NCBI GenBank assembly: GCA_025093555.1 | Contig: JAIWNF010000007.1 | Coordinates: 930,001 to 994,000 of the forward strand | Direction of reading: 5' to 3' | DNA: 64,000 bases | DNA from: Circinella umbellata | Taxonomy: Eukaryota; Mucoromycota; Mucoromycetes; Mucorales; Lichtheimiaceae | Shown: in pieces, positions 24,025 to 34,462 of the stretch | Layout of the letters: every line of letters begins with the position of its first letter | How positions within the stretch are numbered: position 1 is the first letter of the stretch | The notes under the pieces: generated by a model | Databases searched by the model: none | Told to the model about the DNA's origin: nothing | What the model saw: the letters and a program-made list of their open reading frames with translations, nothing else | Made by a program: the position numbers and the translations under genes

Positions 24025-25913
24025 TTATTGGAAAAGTTTCTTTTCATAACTGTGCAAACCGTGGACACCACCTTCCAATTGAGCGGAAGCAGTACGTTTT
24101 TCGAAACGAACATCACCACTGTAAACAGCTTCCTTGAATTCAGCAATGCTTCGGCAACCAATATCTTGAAGAGAGTGTTGCAAACCAGTGATCAAATAAG
24201 GAATGAACTTGCGAACGGAACCCTTATCAATGACGTTACCAACAACACCTTGAGCGACCTTGACGGTATCACCTTCAGAGAAGTAACGCTTGGTAGCAGC
24301 ATTGCCATCCTTACCAGAGTTGTTGCTCATAGCATCAATGGAACCCATACCACGATAACGCTTCAAACGTTGACCTTCATGATAAAAGTATTCACCAGGG
24401 GATTCAGTAGTACCAGCCAACATACCACCCATCATGACTGCGGAAGCACCAAGGGCAACAGCCTTAACAATATGACCAACGTTACTAATACCACCATCGG
24501 CGATAGTAGGGACACCAAACTTGCGAGCAAATTCAGAAACACGGTGGACAGCGGTAGCTTGAGGACGACCACAGGCCATGACTTCTTGGGTAATACAGAT
24601 AGAACCGGAACCCATACCAATACGTAAACCATCGGCACCAGCAGCAATCAAATTGGCAGCTTGTTCACGAGTAACAACGTTACCAGCAATGACATCTAAC
24701 TTGGGGAATTTTTCCTTGACCCATTTGATCATTTCAATTTGGTATACGGAATTACCTTGGGAAGAGTCCAAGACGACAACATCCAAACCGGCTTCAACCA
24801 AAAGTGCCAAACGTTCCTTATCATCAGGACGGGTACCAATAGCAGCACCACACAACAATTGCTTGGAATCAGCGGACTTGGAAGCAAGAGGGTATTCTTG
24901 ATTCTTAAGCAAATCAGAACGGGCCAAAAGAGAGACCAAATGGTATTGATCATCAACAATAGGTAATTTACCCTTCTTGGAAGTCTTCAAAATTTCATTA
25001 GCTTGTGCAAGAGTAATATTCTTCTTGGCAGTGACAAGATCCTTGGTCATAATTTCACTAAGAGGAGTGGTTTCGTCATCATGGAATTGGATATCACGGG
25101 CAGTCACCATGCCAACCAATTTGGAATTCATAGCACCGTTTTCTGTTATTGAAATAGGAAAAAAAATTTAAGTTATGTTTCACACATTAATAAAAAAACG
25201 CGGAGAACAGAGATAAAAAAAAATGCACGGACACACTCCTTTCTCTGGACGTCCCAACCAGATAACTGGGCGTGGCGCCGCCGGAATTGGCAGGGTGTGG
25301 AGATGTAGCAAAAAAGAAAAGTAAGCTATACCTGTAATGGGAATACCGCAGAAACCAGATTTTTCCTTGATGGCAATGACATCGGCAACAGTATGGTTAG
25401 GCGACAAGACAACGGGATCAACAATGAAGCCATTTTCAAACTTCTTGACCTTACGGACCATTTCAGCTTGTTCTTCAGCAGAGCAGTTATGATGAATAAT
25501 ACCAATACCACCAAGCAACTAAAAAAATATAAATATTAGAACTTAGATGTTGGTTTTTCCATCATAATTACGAGAACTATACACTCTTTTTTTTTCACAC
25601 GGTCTTTTCTTCCTAAAACAACCACAGATATAAAACTTACAGCCATGGAGATAGCCATCTCAGTTTCAGTGACAGTATCCATGGGAGAAGACATTAAAGG
25701 AGTACGAAGAGCGATGTTCTTTGTAATCTTGGATTCCAATGAAGTAATATGAGCAGAGAAATCAATAAAACCAGGAAGAATCAAAAAATCATTATATGTC
25801 AAACCACCACTTAATTGAGGATCAAGAAGTTGTTCAACAGAAAGACCATCATGACTAGTATATTTGGTCAATTCAGCAGCAGCTTGAGAAGGATCAAGAA
25901 TTTGTTGAGACAT
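24025..25913 (-). CDS. Inosine-5'-monophosphate dehydrogenase
   Basis: Three exons, complement(24025-25142, 25332-25518, 25641-25913), join in phase to 525 residues, the normal IMPDH size. The enzyme oxidises IMP to XMP with NAD+, the committed step of guanine nucleotide synthesis in the cytosol. Visible features are the N-terminal barrel start ([15 protein letters not shown]), a CBS pair inserted at about residues 110-235 ([34 protein letters not shown]), the NAD-site [15 protein letters not shown], the catalytic loop [12 protein letters not shown] with Cys about 336, and the flap region [12 protein letters not shown]. Codon use is visibly more biased than in the neighbours, typical of strong expression, and this creates long antisense shadow frames. 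An unusual GC-rich block lies in the second intron. Confidence 0.97.
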
Positions 25914-26040
25914 AGTGTATGTATATATTATTATTATTTAAAAAAAAGCAGAATTTTATTTGATAAAATAAAAAAGGGTGTGTTTTGGGAAGGGGGTTTG
26001 TAAGCCCCCCCCCTCTTAGCAGAGGAGGAATGGCACCTCC

Positions 26041-26047
26041 TTTTATA
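26041..26047 (-). promoter_or_regulatory. TATA box of the IMP dehydrogenase gene
   Basis: On the minus strand the sequence reads AAAAGTATAAAAGGAGG, a canonical TATA box about 130 bp upstream of the IMPDH start codon at 25913. It is the clearest core promoter element in the window and fits the strong codon bias of the gene. Confidence 0.6.
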
Positions 26048-26159
26048 CTTTTCATCGGGGTTTAAGGCCTTGTGACCGGTCTTTTGATCTTTATCCAATG
26101 AAAATTTTTTCTTAACTACTACTTTTTTCGTGTTCAGCATCGGCGAACAACACGGCAAG

Positions 26160-26967
26160 ATGTGGAAGATCTTGTTCTCTTTAGCGGACTAGAAAAAGTT
26201 TTTTTTTTTTTTTGCACTACATTAATCAGTTAATCACCATTGGCAACTGATAACACTCTCGCTCTCTCCCATATGTTCAGTAATACAAACATCAAAAATA
26301 CAACTTGGTTGTACGGGGTATAAAAGGGGCTTATACGAACACTGATAGACTCTATATATAAATTATCTCTTTATCAACTGATTAAATGTAAAATTTTAAA
26401 AGGGGGAAGCCAGTTCAAAAATCCATTAGCTTCGCTGGGAAAAAAAAAGATAATAATAAACGTGATTGGCACTTCGGGAATAAAGCGCTCTAAAAAAAAC
26501 TTTACTACTCATGTCACACACTGCTTGTACCTACATCATTTTTGTTGATGGAAAGCTAAAAACTTTTCATACATCCATCTTGTCAAACCACATATCACCG
26601 CCCATTTACATTTCAGACCTATGAAAGTCAGACATACTACGATACTTCAAGCTGCCTTGTAAAGAATAAGATTTTTTTAATTTCCATAGAAGTTCGAGAA
26701 ATTTATCCATCGTCAGCCTCAAACCGCGCAGCAAAACAGCTTTTATCAATTTTGGGGAGTGCCACAGTAACGCGGCTAATGGATTTTGTTTTGGTTATTA
26801 ATCAATTATTAAGCTTCTCGATACTGAAAAGAAAAAGGGATTTCATAACACTACTATTAATACTTGTCGTGATTTTAATCAATGGGGCGTTTTCTTCAAC
26901 AATTTTATCGATTTTTTTTTTTTTTTTTGAAAAATTATCATACTTGTGCTTGACATCTTTGATATCT
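26160..26967. promoter_or_regulatory. Upstream region of IMP dehydrogenase
   Basis: Sequence upstream of the TATA box, mostly AT-rich with poly-T runs (26199-26212, 26917-26931). The plus-strand frame at 26752-27003 is low-complexity and hydrophobic and is not accepted as a gene. Confidence 0.3.
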
Positions 26968-26969
26968 AG

Positions 26970-27142
26970 CTCGCAATTTCGTATTTTTGACTCGACAGAA
27001 TGATAACTCAAGTTTTACAGAATGGAGGTTTTCAACTTTGCAGAAATCCTTGTAGGTTTGTATTATATATAGAAGGCACTAAGTTCAAATCCTTCTTTCT
27101 GTAAACTTAAAATTATCATTCTGTCAAGTCAAAAATGCGAGA
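26970..27142. repeat. Long imperfect inverted repeat (hairpin)
   Basis: Arm 1 at about 26981-27028 contains ATTTTTGACTCGACAGAATG. Arm 2 at about 27091-27139 is its inverted copy, containing CATTCTGTCAAGTCAAAAAT. The arms match over nearly 50 bp with few differences, around a loop of about 60 bp. It may be a MITE or a hairpin-forming transcript; no target duplication is obvious. Confidence 0.7.
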
Positions 27143-27438
27143 CCATAAATCATAGGGGGGAAAATCAGTACAATATTTGAAGTACGCTGGAAGATTTTTG
27201 AAGCATTTCTTTAATAACATTTATTTTAATCAACATACCATCTGAGGATATGTTATGTTGATTTGAGTATTTTAGCCATACAATGACAAATCAGTTATCA
27301 CCAACATCACATTCTATAAACTATATCAATTCCATACATGCAATTTTTTCTTTTGACTATTATTTATTTATATATACGTATATGAACAAATGGATGAAAG
27401 GATGACGATGACGATGATTAATGGAATGACTTTTTTTT

Positions 27439-29048
27439 CTACAAATACAACTTGATAAGTTCATCACTAACACCACTAGGAGTAAGAACACCTAAATCTG
27501 TCAATAACAAAGTAACATATTGAGGAGGTGTATAATCTACAGATGGGTTTGTAGCTTCCAAAGATGCTTCTGAATCTTCGTTGCTACTGAAAGATTTCCG
27601 CCGTGAAGTGAAGCTTACAATTTCAGGTGTAGCAGCAGGTAAATCATATTGATTAAGAGGATATACACGAACAAATTTGTAACTAAGTAACAAATCGATT
27701 TAGTTAGTTATGATGCAATGTTTCTAGGTCGCTATTGGTATGTTTTACAATTCTGTCTTATTAGTACCTTTCTGCCACTGCATAAACTGGTTTTCCAAGA
27801 GTATTAGCAACGAGTGCAATTTGATATGTTCCGACCTAATATATAAATTATTAAACATACTCAGTATCACTATTATAATGGTGAATCAATCCATTCAAAT
27901 TATATCCGTCTTACCTGATTAATAACACCTCCATTTTCTACAACACCTTCAGCACCAACGAAAACCATATCTACTTTATCTACAATATATCCAACAGCCG
28001 AATCAAGAATTGCTCGACAAGGAATACCTGCTTCCTTTAACGCTTTAACTGCATTTAAACTTAAAAAAACAAATATGTTTGTTAATAATCTCCTTATCCA
28101 ACCTTCTTTTTTTTTATTTCAATGATAACAAAACAAAAAGAAACATCTTTTATTTTTCCTTACCCTTCACTATTAGGTCGACCTTCTGTAACATATACCT
28201 TGAAACGTTTATTTTGTACATTAGCAGCATGATATAAAACACTCATGACAACACGAGAATATGCGTGCACTAAAATGACTGAATTATCTTGAACAAATTC
28301 GGCACCAATTTCTGCTGCCTTAATTCTTGCTGTGCATGCTTTTTCCAAAATCAATGCTGCTCGTGACAAAAGATGATCCTTGAAGTCATCAAAACTTTTA
28401 GTTGAAAGCTATATTATATTTATATAATTTACATTGTTAGTTACAATAATCCCTTTTGATTCTCTTTCGTGACAGTATATATAGACAGGTAGCCTATTAA
28501 AAAAAACCACACGTACTGAAAAATCATGCGCGTTTCTCGTAACAAATCGCATAAATAGATCAACACCAGCTAAAGTGGCAATAGTTGCTTTATGTTGACC
28601 TTGTACTGTACGTCGTGGTTTTTGAGAATCGTCTCGGATCGCTTGTGCAGCTCCTTCTAATGTTTCCATGAATTCTGACATTGTGGGTGCTAAATATATC
28701 CAACAAAGTAAACAGTCAATTGAATCGTTTAAATGCTACCACTGAATCAAATATTATCATAGTAAATCCAGCTTTTTTTTTGCTTTTCCTTTTTTTTTAT
28801 AGTACCTGCATTATCGCGTACAAATTCAGTTAAGGCTTTGAAGATGGCAACAGGTGTTGATATTTCCTATTCGTATTTTTTAAAAAAAAAGATAACCATT
28901 TTTCAATAACAAATGAGTCTTATTATACTTAAAAAAACAAATAAGAAATAAATTCTTTTACTGAAAATAAGTAATATCTTACAGGATCTTGTAAAAAGGT
29001 TTGATACAGGGAAATAACACCTGTTTCGCCGTTAGTTGATTCTGCCAT
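27439..29048 (-). CDS. GCN3: Translation initiation factor eIF2B subunit alpha
   Basis: Seven exons, complement(27439-27682, 27768-27835, 27915-28059, 28164-28408, 28517-28689, 28806-28866, 28983-29048), all phases agree, giving 333 residues (usual size about 305). The protein is the regulatory alpha subunit of the eIF2B guanine nucleotide exchange factor, which reloads eIF2 with GTP and senses phosphorylated eIF2 in the general amino-acid control response. Sequence support comes from the helical N-terminus ([27 protein letters not shown]), [19 protein letters not shown], the [13 protein letters not shown] motif, [40 protein letters not shown] and the C-terminal [21 protein letters not shown] Ser-rich insert ([13 protein letters not shown]) before the C-terminus accounts for the extra length. 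The gene is separate from IMPDH. Confidence 0.95.
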
Positions 29049-29469
29049 GAATTAAACTGTATATGTATATATATAATCGAAAAAAAAAGAAAAGAAAATC
29101 TCGAGAATAATGACAACTCTGAGTATTCGTGAGTCAAAAAAAAACTTTCGGTTTCCAAATTAAGGCACTCTTTTTTTTTTCGTTGACTGTTGATTATTGT
29201 TTGTTGTTGATGTGAATGTTTTGGTTTGTTCTATTCAACTTTTAATTTGTACTATATTCGACTCAACATTACGATAATGCACAATAGTTTATTTTATACC
29301 AATGATTATCTTTTCATACATATAAAAGATTATCTATCTCAAAAAATTATACTGTTCGACTCAAAAAATAAATGTGATGAGTTAGTTTTTTCTCTTTTTA
29401 TAACTCGAAGAAAAATTTTAGTTGATTCATTTAAATTAATGTTTTTTATTAAGATTATTATAATTAAAG
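29049..29469. other. Spacer between two minus-strand genes
   Basis: Contains the promoter side of eIF2B alpha and the 3' end of the methyltransferase gene. AT-rich, with no distinct motif and no real gene; the short plus-strand frame at 29226-29480 has no recognisable features. Confidence 0.4.
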
Positions 29470-30856
29470 TTATTTGGTAGCATAAATAAGTCTAAATCGT
29501 GTAGAAACTTGATGAGAATGTGCTTCTTCAACCAATGCTTTTTGGACTGTTTCATCATATTCTTGAGGAGTAGCTGAGGTCAATTCGGTCACCATCACCT
29601 TGACGGCAGGTAATGCCAATTTTTGAATAGCAAGAAACATTTCACCTGATTCACCTCCCCATGGCCCTATATGTAAAATCATGTTTTATATAATTATTAT
29701 TAGCTCTTGATTTTCATCATTAAACAGTCTCGCCAACAATCAAATAACATTCATAGACAATAAAAAAAAGCAGAAGGATAATTATTACCGATGGGGACAT
29801 CATAATTAACATCCTTAATAGTTTGAAAACCTGCTGTTTCCAAGATAGAAGATACTTTATCTGCAATAAATGAATCAAGGCCACGAGAGTTCATAGCTTG
29901 CTTAACTATATATCCGAGTGTGGGTTTTGTTTTTGGTTAAAGTAAAAGTTAATTTATATGTATGTGAAAGTAAAATTAGATTAAAAATTCTTACTCCAAG
30001 AAGTGACACGAGCAAAGGCAGGGCTTGCATTTGAGTAATCATTAATCAATTCCAAAATTTCAATGGCACCGTTTGGTTTCAATACTCGCTTTATTTCAGC
30101 AACTGAAGAACTGTATTGATCAACAGATAATCCCATTACCAAAAATCGTTGAAAAACAAAATCAAAAGAACCATCTTCAAAATCAAGTCCAGTACCAGCA
30201 TTCATACGTTTGAAGGTGACATTGGAAGGTAAATCTTTGGTAACGAAAACATCAGCCATATCGATACCAACAAATTGAGAATTTGGGTACAATGCAGCCA
30301 TATCCTAAAAAGTAAACGAACAAAAAATCAGAAAGATAATTCATGTTATAAAGAAAAATTATCTTTTTATCTGATAAGTATTAAATTACGGATCATTTTT
30401 TTCCTTACCAAAGTCCACCATCCTGGTCCACAGCCAACGTCCAATACCCGAATTCCTTTCTCTAATTGCTCATGCATATCTGACTTGTACAACCTGTGCG
30501 ATTATTAAAAAAGAAATATTAGTTGGAAAAGATACTATTGTTTTGGTATCTTATTTTGCTTGTAGGTTTACCCGTTCATCAACTCTCTATAATACCAATC
30601 ATGTAAAAAACAAAAATGTCAATCGTTGCTGTTTTAAAATGAATAAAATATATAAATGTACAAGCCAAAAAAAAATTACATACTTCCAAAGGTCATGGTT
30701 AAGTTTAAGTCGTTTTACTTCATCTTGATCGCTTGGTAAAATATAAGCAACATTGGCATCATTTGCAAGACGTCGACCACCACTCATACGAAATGTAGTA
30801 GTAGCAGTAGTTTTAAGAACTTCATTACGAAATTCTGTTGTTGTCGTTGTCTCCAT
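29470..30856 (-). CDS. Class I SAM-dependent methyltransferase
   Basis: Five exons on the minus strand: 30684-30856, 30409-30493, 29995-30304, an exon ending in NYDVPI at about 29790-29910, and a last exon of about 29470-29667. The product has about 310 residues. Motif I is clear (GIRVLDVGCGPGWWTL), followed by motif II (YPNSQFVGIDMADVF), the post-I segment (MNAGTGLDFEDGSFDFVFQR) and the VLKPNGAIEILELINDY strand. The substrate is unknown. The overall pattern resembles the broad fungal UMTA/LaeA-like methyltransferase group. That group includes regulators and enzymes of secondary metabolism, so this resemblance does not give a function. The N-terminal 50 residues are Thr-rich and probably disordered. 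No signal peptide or membrane segment is present. Confidence 0.88.
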
Positions 30857-31470
30857 TATGATTTTACTAAAAGGTAGATAATAAATATATTTAAAGTTGT
30901 TACGTAATTATATGAAATTATATGACTATCTTACACAGTATTTATATATATATTATTTTTCAATTCTTTATTATGTAAATACTTCTTGATCATTGGCTAA
31001 TAAGCGTCAATGTAAAAAAAAAATGATCTTCCCAACGCTGTACGTAAATGTTCTACTCTTGATTAATGCATTTCTTCGATTTATACCCCGTTTTGGAAAT
31101 ACCATGGTTACAACAAGAAAAAACACGTGTTAAAATAGGGGACTTTTCCAACCATCAACAAAACTTTTTGTTGGTTCTTATCTACTACCTATAGTAATTG
31201 TAGTTTTTAACCCTCTTTTTTTATATGCTTTCATAAATTAATCGAAGAAAAAGAAATATCCAATTAAAATGACCACAGTTCAAAATTAATGCCGTATGGG
31301 TGTGTTCAATGAATTTGATAAGTTAAAAAAAAGAGCAATTTTGGCTATAGTTAATTTATTCATGCTTAAAAATTCTTAAAATCTGTATCTGCATGAGTGT
31401 CATATTACTAATCCATACTTGAAACATTGCCAAAGAAGGAAGTGGCTGATAATAAGGAATCTATTATATA
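30857..31470. other. Spacer with no gene
   Basis: Promoter side of the methyltransferase gene and downstream flank of the carboxypeptidase relic. AT-rich; no specific elements recognised. Confidence 0.4.
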
Positions 31471-31499
31471 TTCACAAACAAGCATCCAAAATAATAATA

Positions 31500-33982
31500 A
31501 TAAATATTATTAATTCAAAAGTTGTAAATGTTTCTTTTTGAGCAAAAAAAAAGTAAAGGCAATTTTTCTTGTTACCACATGTCTTGCTTGATAAACCCGA
31601 ATAAATGTCAAAGGACCCCAAGATTTTATTTGTACGTACAACTTCACGGTTATTTATTATCCAAGGTTTCAATGATCGTTCACGATATTTGTCTGAATTG
31701 TACCACGGGAGAGCATTGGATAATGCCTTATTCCCGTACTACGTAATAGCATATACATATAAAATAATTTTTGTGATTACTATTTTATTTTGTTGCCTAA
31801 TTTTGATATTATTATTTACCCAGTTACAAAGATAGTCTACACCACCAACAAATACGAGGACTCTGACCCCATGATTTAATAGAAAGCTAATGGATGAACT
31901 TGAAGAACGAGCACTGTAGCACATATATTTAACATATAAATTAATATAGTAATGTTAAATTATCTTGTCTTTAAATGTAAATATACGCATGATGATGATA
32001 CTTTACTTGTCTCCAGTTTTCAAAAACGGTACCTATATCAATAAATATACTACTTGCTCAATCAGTATTCCTTCTTTTTGATATCCTGTTTATATGTATA
32101 TGAAAATATAGTAGGAGCTCACTCTGACAGAAGCTTTACATTCTGTATATATAGTTTCTACATCAATATGTTGACGTGTTGCATCAAAATTTAAAAATCA
32201 TGTGTATGTTTGAGGCGGTGCATCTTGAACTGCAGGTATACGAATATCAGTAGTACTTTGACCTGTAGTAATGAGCAAGTTTTCGATTTCGACACATGTA
32301 TTCCGAGCCTCATAATAATCTGCTACAGTATCGGTATCAGCACATTGCTTTACTATGCATATTAATATTATATAGATATATACACATACATATACAAAAA
32401 AAAATAGGTATTCGGTGTTTTTCTTGATTATTAGTAGTCCATAATATGATGTATCACTTGTATTATCTTGTTGAAAATATGAAAAAAATTAGAGGTACTC
32501 TACATAAAGATGCACACTTTTTATTAAAGGCCTCTGTCATCCGTGTACACGTTTCTTGCGGAGGAGTAAAAGAAGCTGTCATGTTATTGTTTTTTTTTTA
32601 TAAAAAAATAATAGTAATAATTTCATCACAGACTGTCTGTCAGTAATCTACTTACAAAAAGTTCACCAAAAGTAAAATTCTTTGTTCTGAATATAGAAGG
32701 AGGTTATACTCACTTGAAGAATTACAAGTCATTTGAGCACTGGATTGGCTATATAAAAACAGCTTCGTGTAAGATAACAAATACGTAAATAAAATTTTCG
32801 ACTGGTATCATTATCACTAAAACTTACTAGTAATAACATGGATTAATATATGGATTACCATAAACAACAGACTTTAACAAAATGATTTGATCCTCATCAT
32901 TATTATCATCTCAGAAGAGGAAAAAGTATTAGTTTTGATCATCAAATCTTTTTCAATAATATTCTGATACAAAACGTCCAGCATAAGATTCACCAAACAT
33001 ATGGAATGGATGTTTTCTATATTGTGGGAACATTTCAAAAAAGAGTTGTAGACATTCGTATACATAGTATGCTCCATCTTCAGTTCTATTAATTGTTCTG
33101 GTACCATAAGAAAAACCAGTACCAGCAGGCTATATATATTGATAAGTTCATGTGAGATGAGAAGTATAGTAGTATCATTTATTGTGTTTGCGAACTGTAC
33201 ATTCCTGTACATCTCTATGTAATAGTAATGCTTAAAAAATGAAACTAAATTAGGATAGTAAAGAAAGCTTGAATATATATGAATATCGATCCCAACTGTA
33301 AGGTTTATAGACAGCTTTCATGTTGAACCCATCATCTGTTACTTTACAAGGACCTGGCCCGGTAAATAGACCACTGATCGAATGAGAAAAAAAAATTATC
33401 AAGTATTAGCACAAATAAGAAAAGTAGGGTAAAATAGTATTGTAATAGAGAGAAGGGCAATCTTCATTAATATTTAACCCAAACTTGAACATCCAGGACC
33501 ACCATTTAACCATACTTATCAATTTAAATTATTAGTTAGTATTCCGATCTTTACAAGTAATATAGGTATGTCAATATTTACATGTGAAAGGAGCATATTC
33601 AATCTTTTTGCTCTCAAAGAACCAAAAAAAGTAATGAACATCTTTTGAATTGATATCAAGATATCCTGAATACTAGAGAATAATTATTTGATAAATAACA
33701 TATAATAATATGCATTTCTTTTTTTACTATTATTGAAGTGCCTCTTTTTTTTTTTACCTGAATCACATTAGGATCACATAATTCAGGTTGAGTAAAACGA
33801 ATCGGTAAGTCAGGATTCCTGTTACTAGTGAATGTAGTCATTTTATTATTATTACTGGATAAGAAAGGTATCGTAGTTGTCGTATCAACCTGCTGTTGAC
33901 CATTTTGATTACTATTATTGTATTGTAGTGGAAAAGTCTTTATATAAAAATACCATAGTAACGTAATCCACGACATTGTCAT
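31500..33982 (-). pseudogene. Serine carboxypeptidase (S10 family) relic
   Basis: An exon series on the minus strand follows family S10 from end to end. It starts with an N-terminal hydrophobic segment at 33982 (SWITLLWYFYIKTFPL), then CDPNVIQ-YSGYLDI and HYFFWFFES, the catalytic Ser box WLNGGPGCSSLG (about 33480-33520), PAGTGFSYGT, MFGESYAGRF, LLKSVVYGNPYINPCYY, the Cys-containing MTCNSS and FTPPQETC parts, FLKTGDK, the catalytic-Asp region VRVLVFVGGVDYLCNW (about 31830) and NKALSNALPWYNS. Damage is visible: a TGA at 32953-32955 and another in-frame stop nearby, a TGA at 32198-32200 before FLNFD, a phase break after the Ser box, and a frameshift near 31610. The frameshift separates the EVVRTNKILG part from LTFIRVYQARHVV, where the usual AGHMVP around the catalytic His has become ARHVVT. 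An active ancestor would have been a secreted or vacuolar exopeptidase. Some breaks could be unrecognised introns, but together they indicate a pseudogene. Confidence 0.75.
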
Positions 33983-34462
33983 GACCACTAATCATATAAA
34001 GTATAAAAAGAGAGAGACAACAAAATAACTTTATTTTATGTCAGCACAATAATGTTGTTGCCATAGAGAAAACTCTAAAACTTTGGGGTACACGAGTAGA
34101 AAAAAAGGACGATTATCCGCATGTTTGGTTTTATATTTTAATTTTGCATGAATTCTAGGAATGAAACACTATTCTCTCAGCCACCAAAAAATGCTTGAGA
34201 GAAAGGTTTAAAAACTTATAGAACGACGTTAGAGAGGAAAGGAGACGGAAGGTGAAGGTGAAAGGGAAAGGAGAGCGGAGAGTTTCGTCGTTTTTATGGA
34301 GAACGCGAAATAAACGCGCTTTTTGTAGTTTGAAACTTGAAATATTTATTTTCATGTCCGAACGCGTTAAGCAAAGAGACAAAGAGAGGAAGAGGGGACG
34401 AAAAAAAAAGTTACCACTTTCTTTTTTTTTTCTGTGTCTAATATTATATTTAATCTTAAACA
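33983..34462. promoter_or_regulatory. Divergent promoter region, carboxypeptidase relic and APSES gene
   Basis: About 480 bp between head-to-head genes. The right half is purine-rich on the plus strand (34230-34420), probably the leader of the APSES gene, which starts at 34463. ACGCG words occur at about 34300-34317 and 34360. These match the core of the MCB element (ACGCGT) bound by Mbp1-type factors, so autoregulation is conceivable but unproven. Confidence 0.35.

Noticed and set aside
24028..24966. Long plus-strand reading frames opposite IMP dehydrogenase (up to 199 codons)
   Set aside because: They are antisense shadows produced by the biased codon use of IMPDH on the other strand and show no domain.
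26752..27003. Hydrophobic 83-codon plus-strand frame
   Set aside because: Low-complexity, overlaps the long inverted repeat and has no recognisable features.
27060..27100. Possible tRNA T-loop (AGTTCAAATCC)
   Set aside because: No acceptor, D or anticodon stem can be formed around it; it is part of the inverted-repeat element.
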